From Lolliginicoccus lacisalsi (GTDB taxonomy: Bacteria > Actinomycetota > Actinomycetes > Mycobacteriales > Mycobacteriaceae): DNA of 64,000 nucleotides. The notes beneath the pieces are model-generated. The model searched no databases and had not been told where the DNA came from. It was given only the letters and a program-made list of their open reading frames with translations. Shown one piece after another: positions 28,210 through 38,137 of this stretch. Positions within the stretch are counted from its first letter, which is position 1; each line of letters begins with the position of its first letter. Where the stretch lies: positions 62,001 to 126,000 of the forward strand of contig NZ_JACYWE010000010.1 in NCBI RefSeq assembly GCF_014841105.1. Reading direction: 5' to 3'. The position numbers and the translations under genes were made by a program.

Positions 28210-29132
28210 TGGACACGCGCTCGATGCCCGTGCCCGATGGCCTCGTGGGCATGCGCGTCGATGCCGGGCTCGCGCGCCTGCTGGGCTTGTCCCGCACGGT
28301 GATCGCGACGATGACCGAGGAGGGAGCGGTCCTCGTCGACGGAGCCGCGGTGGCAAAGTCCGACAAGCTCCACGCCGGCGCGTGGCTGGAGGTCCACCTG
28401 CCGCAGCCGCGCCGGGAGCCCGAGAACCGGCCGGAGCCGGTCGAGGGAATGAGCATCCTGTACGCCGACAGTGACCTGGTCGCGGTGAACAAGCCCGTCG
28501 GGGTCGCTGCTCACGCCAGCGTCGGCTGGAAGGGGCCCACCGTCCTTGGCGGGCTCGCCGCCGCCGGGTACCGCATCTCCACTTCCGGCCCCCCGGAGCG
28601 GCAGGGGATCGTGCACCGCCTCGATGTCGGCACCTCCGGCGTGATGATGGTGGCGGTGTCCGAGCGCGCCTATAGCCTGCTCAAGCGCGCGTTCAAGCAG
28701 CGCACGGTGAAGAAGCAGTATCACGCCCTCGTGCAGGGCCACCCCGATCCGAGCAGCGGCACCATTGATGCGCCGATCGGCAGGCACGGGAGCAACGACT
28801 GGAAGTTCGCCGTCCGCGCTGATGGCAAGCACAGCGTCACTCACTACGACACCCTGGAGGCTTTCCAGGCGGCGAGCTTGCTCAGTGTCGATCTCGAGAC
28901 CGGGCGCACCCATCAGATCCGGGTACATTTCTCCGCGATCAAGCACCCCTGCTGCGGGGATCTCACCTACGGTGCCGATCCTCGGCTCGCGCAGCGCCTG
29001 GGCCTGCAGCGGCAATGGTTGCACGCGTGCACCCTGGAGTTCGCGCACCCGGCGGACGGCCGGTGGATGACGATCACCAGCGATTATCCGGAGGACTTGC
29101 AGCATGCTCTCGATGTGCTGCGGGAGCACTGA
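28206..29132 (+). CDS. RluA-family pseudouridine synthase (RluD-type)
   Basis: Isomerises uridine to pseudouridine, probably in 23S rRNA. The protein has 308 residues: an S4 RNA-binding domain at about 10-75 ([20 protein letters not shown], then [16 protein letters not shown]) and the catalytic domain with [17 protein letters not shown] carrying the catalytic Asp, followed by [12 protein letters not shown] and [17 protein letters not shown]. The start overlaps the lspA stop (ATGATG; 28206 or 28209 both fit). Pairing with lspA is widespread in bacteria. The next gene starts on its stop codon (TGATG). Confidence 0.93.
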   Translation: MMDTRSMPVPDGLVGMRVDAGLARLLGLSRTVIATMTEEGAVLVDGAAVAKSDKLHAGAWLEVHLPQPRREPENRPEPVEGMSILYADSDLVAVNKPVGVAAHASVGWKGPTVLGGLAAAGYRISTSGPPERQGIVHRLDVGTSGVMMVAVSERAYSLLKRAFKQRTVKKQYHALVQGHPDPSSGTIDAPIGRHGSNDWKFAVRADGKHSVTHYDTLEAFQAASLLSVDLETGRTHQIRVHFSAIKHPCCGDLTYGADPRLAQRLGLQRQWLHACTLEFAHPADGRWMTITSDYPEDLQHALDVLREH

Positions 29133-29734
29133 TGCACCAGCGGGCGACCAACGCGCTGCTCGCGGTGGGTCTGCTTGCCGTGGTGCTCGTCGGCGCGGCG
29201 GTGATCGGTGCGCTCAATCCGGTGCCGCCGCTGCCCGTGGCCACTGACGCGCTCGGGCCGACCGAGGGCGAGCCGGTGGGCGAGTACCAGCAGCGGGCCG
29301 CGGCAACGCTCGACAACGGCGGGATCAACCAGCCGCGCTGGGCGCTCGTGCTGCCGGAGCAGCCGGTGGACGCGGCGGCGGCGGCCGCGATGGTGACCGG
29401 CACGCGGGCTTCGCGGATCATCCTTGACGGCGGCGTGGGCGGGAACGAGGCGCTGCCCGGGGATCCCGCGGTGAGCCTGCCAGCGCCCCCACCCGGCGGC
29501 GACTCGGGAGCGAGTATCCGCGACGGCGTGTCGCGCGGCCTGTCGCTGCTGCGGGAGCAGCGCGCCCTCCTTGGCGCCGAGCCGGATGATGCGGGTTGCG
29601 CCTGCATCATCGGCATTCTGGTCCGCGGGCCCGCTAGCGCCCTGGACGCGGTGGCTGCCCGGCCCGGGGTGTCCAGCGTCGAGGCGTTGCCCGCTGATGC
29701 TCGCTGGGGCACCTTCGCTGTGCGGGCCCGATAG
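29132..29734 (+). CDS. Hypothetical membrane-anchored protein
   Basis: 200 residues. It starts on the stop codon of the preceding gene (TGATG) and ends 3 bp before rarD, so it is in the lspA-rarD operon. One N-terminal membrane helix (residues about 6-28, [20 protein letters not shown]) anchors an extracytoplasmic part that is Ala/Gly/Pro-rich. Visible later features are [20 protein letters not shown], a Cys pair in [15 protein letters not shown], and [21 protein letters not shown] do not recognise the family. The two strand-rich parts flanking a linker could be a small periplasmic sensor or assembly factor, but no function is supported. Confidence 0.75.
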   Translation: MHQRATNALLAVGLLAVVLVGAAVIGALNPVPPLPVATDALGPTEGEPVGEYQQRAAATLDNGGINQPRWALVLPEQPVDAAAAAAMVTGTRASRIILDGGVGGNEALPGDPAVSLPAPPPGGDSGASIRDGVSRGLSLLREQRALLGAEPDDAGCACIIGILVRGPASALDAVAARPGVSSVEALPADARWGTFAVRAR

Positions 29735-29737
29735 AGC

Positions 29738-30676
29738 ATGAGCGAGCCTGCCACGCGCCCCGTGGCCCCGTCGCAGGATCCCAAGGGGGTTATTCTCGGG
29801 GCTTCGGCCTACGCCTGCTGGGGCTTGTTCCCGGCGTTCTTCGGGCTGCTGGCGTTCGCCGCGCCAGTGGAGATCCTCGCGCACCGCATCGTGTGGACGA
29901 TGTTGCTCATGCTGGTGGTGGTGCTGCTCCTGGGGCAGGGCAGGGCGCTGCTGCGGATGGGTGCCCGGAATTGGGCGCTCGTCGCGGCGGCCTCGTTGTT
30001 CATCAGCATCAACTGGGGCATGTACATCTATGGCGTTGTCAGCGGCCGGGTGGTGGAGACCGCGCTCGGGTATTTCATCAACCCCCTCGTCAGCGTCCTC
30101 ATTGGCGTGATCATCTTCCGCGAGCGCCTCTCGCGCGCCCAAACCGTGGCGCTCGGGCTCGGCGCGCTGGCGGTGATCGTGCTGACCCTCGACTATGGCT
30201 ATCCGCCGTACATCGCGCTGAGCCTCGCGTTCTCCTTCGCCCTCTATGGGGTGACGAAGAAGCTCATCCCGATCGATCCCCGGCAGAGCGTCGCCGGGGA
30301 GACGCTGGTGGCCGCGCCGCTCGCGCTGATCGTGCTGGGCTGGCTCGCCCTGCACGGCCAGGGCAGCTTCCTCGATGGCGGCGCCCCGCACGTGCTGCTG
30401 CTCATCGCCGCAGGCCCGGTGACCGCGATCCCGCTGCTGCTGTTCGCCGGGGCCGCGCAGCGCGTGCCCCTGGTGACGATGGGCTTGCTGCAATACCTCA
30501 CGCCGAGCTTGCAGATGGCCTGGGGCGTGATCGTGCTGCGCGAGGACATGCCGGCCTCGCGCTGGCTTGGCTTCGCGATCATCTGGCTGGCGCTGGCGAT
30601 CCTCACCACCGACCTGGTCCGCCGCTACCGGGGGCGGCGGGCGAGGCGCATGCGAAGTGTCAGTGCGCCCGCCTAG
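29738..30676 (+). CDS. rarD: RarD-type EamA-family transporter
   Basis: A 312-residue integral membrane protein with about ten predicted helices and the RarD layout: [20 protein letters not shown] at the N-terminus, [47 protein letters not shown] and [17 protein letters not shown]. RarD proteins are drug/metabolite transporters with unknown substrates, named for a chloramphenicol-resistance phenotype. It is the last gene of the lspA operon, 45 bp before dnaE. Confidence 0.9.
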   Translation: MSEPATRPVAPSQDPKGVILGASAYACWGLFPAFFGLLAFAAPVEILAHRIVWTMLLMLVVVLLLGQGRALLRMGARNWALVAAASLFISINWGMYIYGVVSGRVVETALGYFINPLVSVLIGVIIFRERLSRAQTVALGLGALAVIVLTLDYGYPPYIALSLAFSFALYGVTKKLIPIDPRQSVAGETLVAAPLALIVLGWLALHGQGSFLDGGAPHVLLLIAAGPVTAIPLLLFAGAAQRVPLVTMGLLQYLTPSLQMAWGVIVLREDMPASRWLGFAIIWLALAILTTDLVRRYRGRRARRMRSVSAPA

Positions 30677-30720
30677 AGTGGGGGCGTCACATCAGGAGTC
30701 GGCGGGACCGAGGGGCATAC

Positions 30721-33700
30721 GTGGCTGGTTCGCAGCATGGATCGTTCGTGCATCTGCACAATCACACCGAGTACTCGATGCTCGATGGCGCGGCGAAGGT
30801 CAAGCCGTTGTTCGCGGAGGCGCAGCGGCTCGGCATGACCGCGGTGGGCATGACCGACCACGGCAACATGTTCGGCGCGAGCGATTTCTACAATGTCGCG
30901 ACGAGCGCGGGCATCAAGCCGATCATCGGGATCGAGGCGTACGTGGCGCCCGAGTCGCGGTTCAACCTCAAGCGCATCCGGTGGGGCGAGCCGTCGCAGA
31001 AGTCCGATGATGTCTCGGGCAGCGGTGCCTACACGCACATGACCATGGTTGCTCGCAACGCGACGGGACTGCGCAACCTGTTCACCCTGTCCTCGCTGGC
31101 GTCGATCGAGGGCCAGCTCGGCAAGTGGCCGCGCATGGACGCGGAGCTGATCGCGCAGTATTCCGAGGGCATCATCGCCACGACCGGGTGCCCGTCGGGC
31201 GAGGTGCAGGTGCGCTTGCGGCTCGGCCATGACAAGGAAGCGCTCGAGGCCGCGGCGAAGTGGCAGGAGATCTTCGGCAAGGAGAACTTCTTCCTCGAGC
31301 TGATGGATCACGGCATCTCCATCGAGCGGCGGGTGCGCGACGGGCTGCTCGAGGTGGGGCGCAAGATCGGCATCCCCCCGATCGTCACCAATGACTGCCA
31401 CTACGTGACGGTGGACCAGGCCAAGAGCCACGAGGCGCTGCTGTGCGTGCAGACCGGCAAGACGCTCAGCGACCCCACGCGCTTCCGGTTCGACGGTGAT
31501 GGGTACTTCCTCAAGTCGGCCGAGCAGATGCGCGCCGCCTGGGATGACATGGTGCCCGGGGCATGCGACAACACGCTGCTCATCGCCGAGCGCGTGGAGT
31601 CGTACGAGGAGGTGTGGAAGCATCGCGATCGCATGCCCGTCTTCCCCGTGCCCGGGGGGGAGACCCAGGCCAGCTTCCTGCGGCGCAGCGTCCATGAAGG
31701 GCTTCAGCGTCGCTTCCCCTCCGGTGTCCCCGAGCACTACACCCGGCGTGCGGAGTACGAGCTCGACGTCATCAACCAGATGGGCTTCCCCGCCTACTTC
31801 CTCGTCGTCGGTGATCTGATCCGGCATGCCCAGGAGGTCGGGATCCGGGTGGGGCCCGGGCGCGGCTCGGCGGCGGGCTCGCTGGTGGCCTTCGCGCTGG
31901 GCATCACGAACATCGACCCGATCCCGCATGGCCTGCTGTTCGAGCGGTTCCTCAACCCCGAGCGCGTCTCCATGCCCGATATCGATATCGACTTCGACGA
32001 TCGCCGCCGGGGCGAGATGGTGCGCTACGCCACCGAGCGTTGGGGCAGTGATCGTGTCGCGCAGGTCATCACCTTCGGCACCATTAAGACCAAGGCCGCC
32101 ATCAAGGATTCCGCGCGCGTGACGCTCGGGCAGCCCGGCTACGGCGTAGCCGACAAGATCACCAAGGCCCTGCCGCCGCCGATCATGGCGAAGGACATCC
32201 CGCTGCACGGAATCATGGATCCGCAGCACGAGCGGTACAAGGAGGCCGCCGAGGTGCGCGGCCTCATCGAGAACGATCCCGAGGTGCGCCAGATCTACGA
32301 GACCGCGCTCGGCCTCGAGGGCCTGATCCGCAATGCCGGCGTGCACGCGTGCGCGGTCATCATGTCGTCCGAGCCCCTCATGGAGGCGATCCCGCTGTGG
32401 AAGCGCGCGCAGGACGGCGCGATCATCACCGGATGGGACTATCCCTCCTGCGAGGCCATCGGCCTGCTCAAGATGGACTTTCTCGGCCTGCGAAACCTGA
32501 CGGTCATCGGTGACGCCATCGACAACCTCAAGTCCAACCGCGGCATCGATATCGATCTCGACACCCTTGCCCTCGATGACCCCAAGGCCTACGAGCTGCT
32601 CGCCCGCGGCGACACCCTCGGCGTCTTCCAGCTCGATGGCTCGGCGATGCGCGACCTGCTTCGCCGCATGCAGCCCACCGGGTTCGAGGACATCGTCGCC
32701 GTGCTCGCGCTCTACCGGCCCGGCCCCATGGGCATGAACGCCCACAACGACTACGCCGACCGCAAGAACGGCCGCCAGCCCGTCAAGCCGATCCATCCCG
32801 AGCTCGAGGAGCCGCTCAAGGAGATCCTCTCGGAGACCTACGGCTTGATCGTCTACCAGGAGCAGATCATGCAGATCGCTCAGAAGGTGGCCGGGTACTC
32901 CCTCGGGCGCGCCGATATCCTCCGTCGCGCCATGGGCAAGAAGAAGGCCGAGGTGCTCGCCGCCGAGTTCGAGGGCTTCGAGAAGGGCATGCAGGACAAC
33001 GGCTTCGGCAAGGCCGCCATCAAGGCGCTGTGGGATACGATCCTGCCGTTCGCCGGCTACGCCTTCAACAAGTCCCACGCCGCCGGGTATGGCCTCGTCT
33101 CCTACTGGACCGCCTACTTCAAGGCCAACTTTCCCGCCGAGTACATGGCGGGGCTGCTCACCTCCGTCGGGGATGACAAGGACAAGGCAGCGATCTACCT
33201 GTCGGACTGCCGCAAGATCGGCGTCACTGTGCTCCCGCCCGACGTCAACGAGTCCGAGCGCAACTTCACCTCCGTCGGCGACGACATCCGCTTCGGCCTG
33301 AGCGCCGTCCGCAACGTCGGGTCCAACGTCGTCTCCGCGATCATCGAGGGCCGCACCGAGAAGGGGCACTACACCTCGTTCTCCGACTACCTCAACAAGG
33401 TCGAGGCCGCCGCCTGCGGGAAGAAAGCCATCGAGTCGCTGATCAAGGCCGGAGCGTTCGACTCGATGGGGCATCCCCGCAAGGGCCTCGTGCACATCCA
33501 CTCCGATGCCGTCGATTCCGTCATGAGCACGAAGAAGGCCCAGGCGATGGGCCAGTTCGACCTCTTTGGCGGCGACGATGCCGAGGACGTCACCAGCGTG
33601 TTCGAGGTGAAGGTCCCGGACGAGGAATGGGACACCAAGCATCGCCTCGCCCTCGAGCGCGAGATGCTCGGCCTCTACGTCTCCGGCCACCCGCTCAACG

Positions 33701-34263
33701 GCATCGAGCACCTGCTCGCCGCGCAGACCGACACCCCGATCACCGCGATCCTCGACGGCACCATCAAGGACGGCGCGCAGGTCACGGTCGGCGGCATTTT
33801 CGCCTCGGTCACCCGGCGCGTGAACAAGAACGGCCAGCCCTGGGCCGCTGCCCAGCTCGAGGATCTCGAAGGTGGCATCGAGATCATGTTCTTCCCGCAG
33901 TCCTACTCCCTCTACGGCATGGACGTCACCGAGGACGCCATCGTGCTGGTCAAGGGACGCCTCAAGCGCCAGGATGACCGCCTTTCCATCATCGCCAATG
34001 ACCTCGTCGTCCCCGATCTCTCCGACGTAGGGGTGGCCCAGCCCATCGCGCTGACCATGCCGCCCCGGCTGTGCACGCCCGACAAGGTGGGCGCGCTCAA
34101 GCAGGTCCTCACCCGTCACCCTGGCGGCGCCGACGTGCATGTGCGGCTCCTCGCAGGGGACCGCATCACCACCCTCAAGCTCGACGACAGCTACCGGGTG
34201 GCCCCGTCCTCCGCGCTCATGGGCGATCTCAAAGCGCTCCTCGGACCAGGCTGCCTGGGGTAG
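30721..34263 (+). CDS. dnaE1: DNA polymerase III alpha subunit DnaE1
   Basis: Replicative polymerase of 1180 residues. The GTG at 30721 after GAGGGG gives [20 protein letters not shown], the PHP domain start; a long upstream opening inside rarD was rejected. Order: PHP domain with metal residues ([21 protein letters not shown]), palm with catalytic acidic residues ([20 protein letters not shown]), beta-clamp and helix-hairpin-helix regions ([20 protein letters not shown]), and an OB fold near the C-terminus ([20 protein letters not shown]). PHP metal residues appear intact, fitting the DnaE1-type proofreading exonuclease of mycobacteria. The serpin gene follows after 44 bp. Confidence 0.97.
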   Translation: MAGSQHGSFVHLHNHTEYSMLDGAAKVKPLFAEAQRLGMTAVGMTDHGNMFGASDFYNVATSAGIKPIIGIEAYVAPESRFNLKRIRWGEPSQKSDDVSGSGAYTHMTMVARNATGLRNLFTLSSLASIEGQLGKWPRMDAELIAQYSEGIIATTGCPSGEVQVRLRLGHDKEALEAAAKWQEIFGKENFFLELMDHGISIERRVRDGLLEVGRKIGIPPIVTNDCHYVTVDQAKSHEALLCVQTGKTLSDPTRFRFDGDGYFLKSAEQMRAAWDDMVPGACDNTLLIAERVESYEEVWKHRDRMPVFPVPGGETQASFLRRSVHEGLQRRFPSGVPEHYTRRAEYELDVINQMGFPAYFLVVGDLIRHAQEVGIRVGPGRGSAAGSLVAFALGITNIDPIPHGLLFERFLNPERVSMPDIDIDFDDRRRGEMVRYATERWGSDRVAQVITFGTIKTKAAIKDSARVTLGQPGYGVADKITKALPPPIMAKDIPLHGIMDPQHERYKEAAEVRGLIENDPEVRQIYETALGLEGLIRNAGVHACAVIMSSEPLMEAIPLWKRAQDGAIITGWDYPSCEAIGLLKMDFLGLRNLTVIGDAIDNLKSNRGIDIDLDTLALDDPKAYELLARGDTLGVFQLDGSAMRDLLRRMQPTGFEDIVAVLALYRPGPMGMNAHNDYADRKNGRQPVKPIHPELEEPLKEILSETYGLIVYQEQIMQIAQKVAGYSLGRADILRRAMGKKKAEVLAAEFEGFEKGMQDNGFGKAAIKALWDTILPFAGYAFNKSHAAGYGLVSYWTAYFKANFPAEYMAGLLTSVGDDKDKAAIYLSDCRKIGVTVLPPDVNESERNFTSVGDDIRFGLSAVRNVGSNVVSAIIEGRTEKGHYTSFSDYLNKVEAAACGKKAIESLIKAGAFDSMGHPRKGLVHIHSDAVDSVMSTKKAQAMGQFDLFGGDDAEDVTSVFEVKVPDEEWDTKHRLALEREMLGLYVSGHPLNGIEHLLAAQTDTPITAILDGTIKDGAQVTVGGIFASVTRRVNKNGQPWAAAQLEDLEGGIEIMFFPQSYSLYGMDVTEDAIVLVKGRLKRQDDRLSIIANDLVVPDLSDVGVAQPIALTMPPRLCTPDKVGALKQVLTRHPGGADVHVRLLAGDRITTLKLDDSYRVAPSSALMGDLKALLGPGCLG

Positions 34264-34307
34264 TAATAGGAACCACGACCAGGTCACCCCACAGCACGGG
34301 AGCGGAC

Positions 34308-35579
34308 ATGCGCACAATCGCACCAGCCAGGCTCGCCCTGCTCGGCGCCGCGGCAGCTCTCCTCGTGAGTACCTCCTGCGGATCGATCGATCAGTCCACG
34401 CCCGCGACACCGAGCGGCGTCCCCGGCAGCGCCATCGCGGAGATGCAAGCAGCACGCGACGGGATCCACCGCTTCACCGAGCGCTTCAACCAGGAAATGG
34501 CCAGCCAGGACGCGGCCAATACCGTGTACTCGCCGCTGAGCATCGCGACGGCGTTCGCCATGCTCCGAGCCGGGGCAGGCGATGCCACCGCGGAGCAGCT
34601 CGACGCCCTGTTCGGTTACCCCGCGAGTGGCGCGGCGCCTGCGTACGGCGATCTGCTCGACGCGATCGGCACCACCTCCGAGCCGCCCGAGCCCACCGAT
34701 CCCGGCGCCACCCGCGGCAGCGATGAAGCACCAGCGCCCACCATCGTGGCCCTCGCGCAGGGACTCTTCGTTGCCGAGGATCTTGATCTCGGCGGGGAGT
34801 TCACCGAGACCCTCGCGGCCCACTTCGAAGCCCGGCCCGAGCAGGTTGACTTCGCGAGCAGCGATGCGGTGCAGGCCCTCAACGATTGGGCCAGCGACAA
34901 TACCGCCGGGCGCATCACCGAGATGTTCGATCAGCTCGACCCCGCTACCGTCGCGGTGCTTGCCAACGCCACCTACATGAAGGCCGAATGGCAAGTGCAG
35001 TTCAGCGAGAACGAGACTAGCGACGAGGAATTCACCCGCCCCGGCGGAGCCACCGTGACGACACCCATGATGAACAAGCAGAACGCTCGGGTGCGGCACG
35101 TCGAGACACCGGGCTGGACGGCAATAGCGCTGCCCTACCGCGGTGACGAGCTCGTGCTGTGGCTCGCCCTCGATCCAAGCGATGAGACCGTCCCACCGCC
35201 CGCGGTCACCGAAGCCATGCTCGAGGAGCTCGCGCGCGGCGGCACGGAGCGGTCCGCGCAGGTCGCGCTGCCCCGGTTCCGCATCGACACCACCACCGGC
35301 CTGCTCGATACGCTCGACAGGATCGGCCTCACCGACCTCGGCGGGCTCGACGCGATCAGTCCCGGGTTCACCCTCAGCGATGCCGTCCACCGCGCTACCA
35401 TCACCGTTGATGAGGCCGGCACCGAGGCCGCGGCCGTCACTGGCCTCGCGGGGGTGACCAGCATGCCACCGCAGTCGCAGATCACCTTCCGCGCCGACCA
35501 GGCATTCGCCTTCGTCCTCATGCACCAGCCCACCGGTACGCCCCTGTTCACCGGAACGATCACAGACCCCACCGGGTGA
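34308..35579 (+). CDS. Serpin-family lipoprotein (predicted serine protease inhibitor)
   Basis: 423 residues. The ATG at 34308 gives a signal peptide ending LLVSTSC, with lipobox Cys24, so the product should be lipid-anchored outside the membrane. The serpin fold follows from TVYSPLSIATAFAMLRAGAG to NATYMKAEWQVQFSENETSD and the C-terminal FRADQAFAFVLMHQPTGTPL. The hinge of the reactive loop is DEAGTEAAAVTG (368-379), close to the inhibitory consensus with small residues at P15-P9, so inhibition by loop insertion is plausible. The P1 residue is probably near Thr384-Met386 and cannot be set precisely. Bacterial serpins are patchily distributed. The target protease is unknown. Confidence 0.92.
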   Translation: MRTIAPARLALLGAAAALLVSTSCGSIDQSTPATPSGVPGSAIAEMQAARDGIHRFTERFNQEMASQDAANTVYSPLSIATAFAMLRAGAGDATAEQLDALFGYPASGAAPAYGDLLDAIGTTSEPPEPTDPGATRGSDEAPAPTIVALAQGLFVAEDLDLGGEFTETLAAHFEARPEQVDFASSDAVQALNDWASDNTAGRITEMFDQLDPATVAVLANATYMKAEWQVQFSENETSDEEFTRPGGATVTTPMMNKQNARVRHVETPGWTAIALPYRGDELVLWLALDPSDETVPPPAVTEAMLEELARGGTERSAQVALPRFRIDTTTGLLDTLDRIGLTDLGGLDAISPGFTLSDAVHRATITVDEAGTEAAAVTGLAGVTSMPPQSQITFRADQAFAFVLMHQPTGTPLFTGTITDPTG

Positions 35580-35656
35580 CCAGCCGACCTGCCTGACCGA
35601 ACCAACCCCAGTACCCCGCCGACCCCAGCGCCCCGCCGACCGAGGAGACCCGCGCC

Positions 35657-36094
35657 ATGCCCCTGTCCGGAACCTACGAGCCGCCCGCCACCGATTTCGT
35701 CCGCCAGCAGATCGAGACCTTCGAGGCCAGCGATGGCGCGGACGGCAACACGATGGGCGGCAAGCCGGTCGTCGTGGTCACCATGCAGGGCGCGCGCAGC
35801 GGCAACCTGCGCAAGGCCTGCCTCATGCGCGTCGAGCATGAGGGCGAGTACGCGCTCATCGCCTCGATGGGCGGCGCGCCCCGGCACCCCGCCTGGTACC
35901 ACAACATCATCGCCCACCCGCACGTCGAGCTGCAGGACGGCGCCGTCCGCAAGGACTATGACGCCCGCGAGGTCCACGGCGAGGAGCGCGAGCTGTGGTG
36001 GCAGCGCGCCGCCGAGGTGTGGCCCGACTACAACGAGTACCAGACCAAGACGGACCGGATCATTCCCGTCCTGGTCCTCGCCCCGCGGACCTAG
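35657..36094 (+). CDS. Deazaflavin (F420)-dependent nitroreductase family protein (Ddn-like)
   Basis: 145 residues with the small split-barrel layout of the Ddn family: GKPVVVVTMQGARSGNLRKA (phosphate-binding GxRSG), RVEHEGEYALIASMGGAPRH, PAWYHNIIAHPHVELQDGA and the C-terminal KTDRIIPVLVLAP. Family members use cofactor F420 to reduce quinones, nitroimidazoles or other substrates; the natural substrate here is unknown. It lies alone between the serpin and ilvA genes. The preceding 77 bp hold a short imperfect repeat of CCCCGCCGACC. Confidence 0.9.
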   Translation: MPLSGTYEPPATDFVRQQIETFEASDGADGNTMGGKPVVVVTMQGARSGNLRKACLMRVEHEGEYALIASMGGAPRHPAWYHNIIAHPHVELQDGAVRKDYDAREVHGEERELWWQRAAEVWPDYNEYQTKTDRIIPVLVLAPRT

Positions 36095-36200
36095 CTCGCG
36101 CACCGGGGCGGATGCGGCCCGGGCAGGATCACTACCGAAAGCGTCACGGATCCGGCCAGCCGGCCCAACGACTGGATAACCGTGCGCCCGGGATGGCAGC

Positions 36201-37559
36201 ATGGACCGAGTGTCAACTGCTCATGATGTCCCGGCCCATTCGTCCCCGGCACTGCTGACCGCGGGCGATATCGACGCTGCCGCGGTACGCATCGGTAGCG
36301 TCGTCGCGGCCACGCCGCTCGAGCGGTGCGATCGCCTCTCCGAGATCACCGGGGCCAACATCTGGCTCAAGCGCGAGGACCTCCAGCGAGTCCGCTCCTA
36401 CAAGCTGCGCGGCGCCTACAACCTCATGGTGCAGTTGACCGACAAGGAACGTGGCGCTGGGGTCGTCTGCGCCAGCGCGGGCAACCATGCGCAGGGAGTG
36501 GCGCTCGCCTGCAAGGCCCTCGGCATCAAGGGGCGCATCTACCTGCCCTCCAACACACCGAAGCAGAAGCGCGATCGCATCCGCGCCCACGGCAACAGCT
36601 TCGTCGAGCTCAAGATCACCGGCCCCACCTACGACGAGGCCGCCGCGGCCGCCGCCGAGGATTGCCAGCAGACCGGCGCCACGCTCATCCCACCTTTCGA
36701 CGACCCCCGCACCGCTGCCGGCCAAGGCACCATCGCCGCCGAGATCCTCGAGGTGCTCGACGGTCAGCTCGACGCCATCGTCGTGCCGGTCGGAGGGGGC
36801 GGGCTCATCGCTGGGGTGACCACCTACCTGCGGGAACGATCCCCTCGGACCACCATCGTGGGAGCCGAGCCCGCTGGGGCGGCCTCGATGATCGCTGCCC
36901 TCGCCGCGCACGGCCCGGTCACCCTCCGTGACATCGACCCCTTTGTCGACGGCGCGGCCGTGCGGCGCGTCGGCGACTTCACCTACGGTGTGCTCGCCGC
37001 GGCCGGGGCGACCGCTCTCACGCACGCGTCGTTGCCGCTCGTCGCGTCCGTGCCGCGCCCGAGCCGCCCCGGCGACCTCTCCCTGATCAAGGTCGACGAG
37101 GGGGCCGTGTGCACCGCCATGCTCGACCTTTACCAGAACGAGGGCATCATCGCCGAGCCGGCCGGGGCCCTCGCCACCGCTGCCCTTGAGCAGATGACCT
37201 TCGAGCCCGGGCAGAACATCGTCTGCATCGTCTCCGGGGGCAACAATGATGTCTCCCGCTATGGCGAGATCCTTGAGCGCTCGCTCGTCCACATGGGGCT
37301 CAAGCACTACTTCCTCGTCAACTTCCCGCAGGAGCCCGGCGCGCTGCGGCGCTTCCTCGACCAGGTCCTCGGGCCTGACGACGACATCACGATGTTCGAG
37401 TACGTCAAGCGCAACAATCGCGAGACCGGCGGCGCCCTCGTCGGGATCGAGCTGGGGGATCGCGAGGGCCTCGCGCCGCTGCTCGCGCGAATCCGCAAGT
37501 CCGGCATGGATGTCGAGCGCCTCGAGCCAGGCAAGCCCGCCTTCCGCTACCTGATCTAG
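36201..37559 (+). CDS. ilvA: Threonine deaminase IlvA
   Basis: Converts L-threonine to 2-oxobutyrate and ammonia, the first step toward isoleucine. It has 452 residues. The PLP lysine is in RVRSYKLRGAYNLM near residue 65; the phosphate-binding PVGGGGLIAG follows. One C-terminal ACT-like regulatory domain (from KHYFLVNFPQEPGALRRFLD) is present, as in the shorter biosynthetic enzyme of corynebacteria, so isoleucine feedback is likely. The start is ATG 36201; GTG 36210 is an alternative. The equivalent gene (Rv1559) precedes the trehalose genes in M. tuberculosis. Confidence 0.94.
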   Translation: MDRVSTAHDVPAHSSPALLTAGDIDAAAVRIGSVVAATPLERCDRLSEITGANIWLKREDLQRVRSYKLRGAYNLMVQLTDKERGAGVVCASAGNHAQGVALACKALGIKGRIYLPSNTPKQKRDRIRAHGNSFVELKITGPTYDEAAAAAAEDCQQTGATLIPPFDDPRTAAGQGTIAAEILEVLDGQLDAIVVPVGGGGLIAGVTTYLRERSPRTTIVGAEPAGAASMIAALAAHGPVTLRDIDPFVDGAAVRRVGDFTYGVLAAAGATALTHASLPLVASVPRPSRPGDLSLIKVDEGAVCTAMLDLYQNEGIIAEPAGALATAALEQMTFEPGQNIVCIVSGGNNDVSRYGEILERSLVHMGLKHYFLVNFPQEPGALRRFLDQVLGPDDDITMFEYVKRNNRETGGALVGIELGDREGLAPLLARIRKSGMDVERLEPGKPAFRYLI

Positions 37560-37665
37560 GGCGCCCATACCGCGCTGGCCTGTCGCCGTGCTGGTAGCGG
37601 AGTGATTCGCTACGGTTGTCCGATGGGACCGGCGCTGATGGCGCCGCCGCGACAAGGAGGACATG

Positions 37666-38118
37666 GTGGCTGGATCGTTGCGCGAGGAATTGTTGTCGCA
37701 GGGCAACAAGGACGCGTTCGTGGCAGAGGCGCGCGCGGTGCTCGATGCCGAGGTGAGGGCGAAGCGCGGCCCCGGCGGCATGGTGATCAAGGGGGCCTAC
37801 CGGACGGTGAACGCGGTGCACGCGACGTTCGTCGACGGGGTGCTGCGGGCGCTGCTGCCTGACTTCCTGGCGGACCTGCAGCCGCACTGGGATGCGTTCC
37901 AGGCCGACAGCACCGAGGATTTCGGCCAGTACCTGGCGCAGCATGGTCATTCGGCCGCGGATTCGTTGCTCGCGGTCGTCGATCGCCGCGCGGCAGGCTC
38001 CTCGTACAGGAGCGTGGTGAAGCTGTATGGCCAGTTGCGCGGCCAGGCGCACAAGCATGTCGTGCAGGCGCTGCCCGCAGTGGGCGAGCTGATCCAGCGC
38101 AACATGCTCCGTCCATGA
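37666..38118 (+). CDS. DUF6918-like conserved protein
   Basis: About 150 residues, helical and soluble. AAGGAGG (37654-37660) favours GTG 37666 over ATG 37663, which would be only 2 nt away. The sequence (AVLDAEVRAKRGPGGMVIKG, ALLPDFLADLQPHWDAF, FGQYLAQHGHSAADSLLAV, KHVVQALPAVGELIQRNM) resembles a DUF6918 family widespread in Mycobacteriales whose function is unknown. It is convergent with the TreY-like gene. Confidence 0.75.
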   Translation: MAGSLREELLSQGNKDAFVAEARAVLDAEVRAKRGPGGMVIKGAYRTVNAVHATFVDGVLRALLPDFLADLQPHWDAFQADSTEDFGQYLAQHGHSAADSLLAVVDRRAAGSSYRSVVKLYGQLRGQAHKHVVQALPAVGELIQRNMLRP

Positions 38119-38137
38119 CGGTTCGCCGCCCGGTGCG

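Noticed and set aside
30673-34455. A very long open frame (1260 codons) antisense to dnaE1
   Set aside because: It mirrors dnaE1 in the complementary codon phase, is rich in His/Asp/Gly/Val with no recognisable domain, and is a usual by-product of high GC content.
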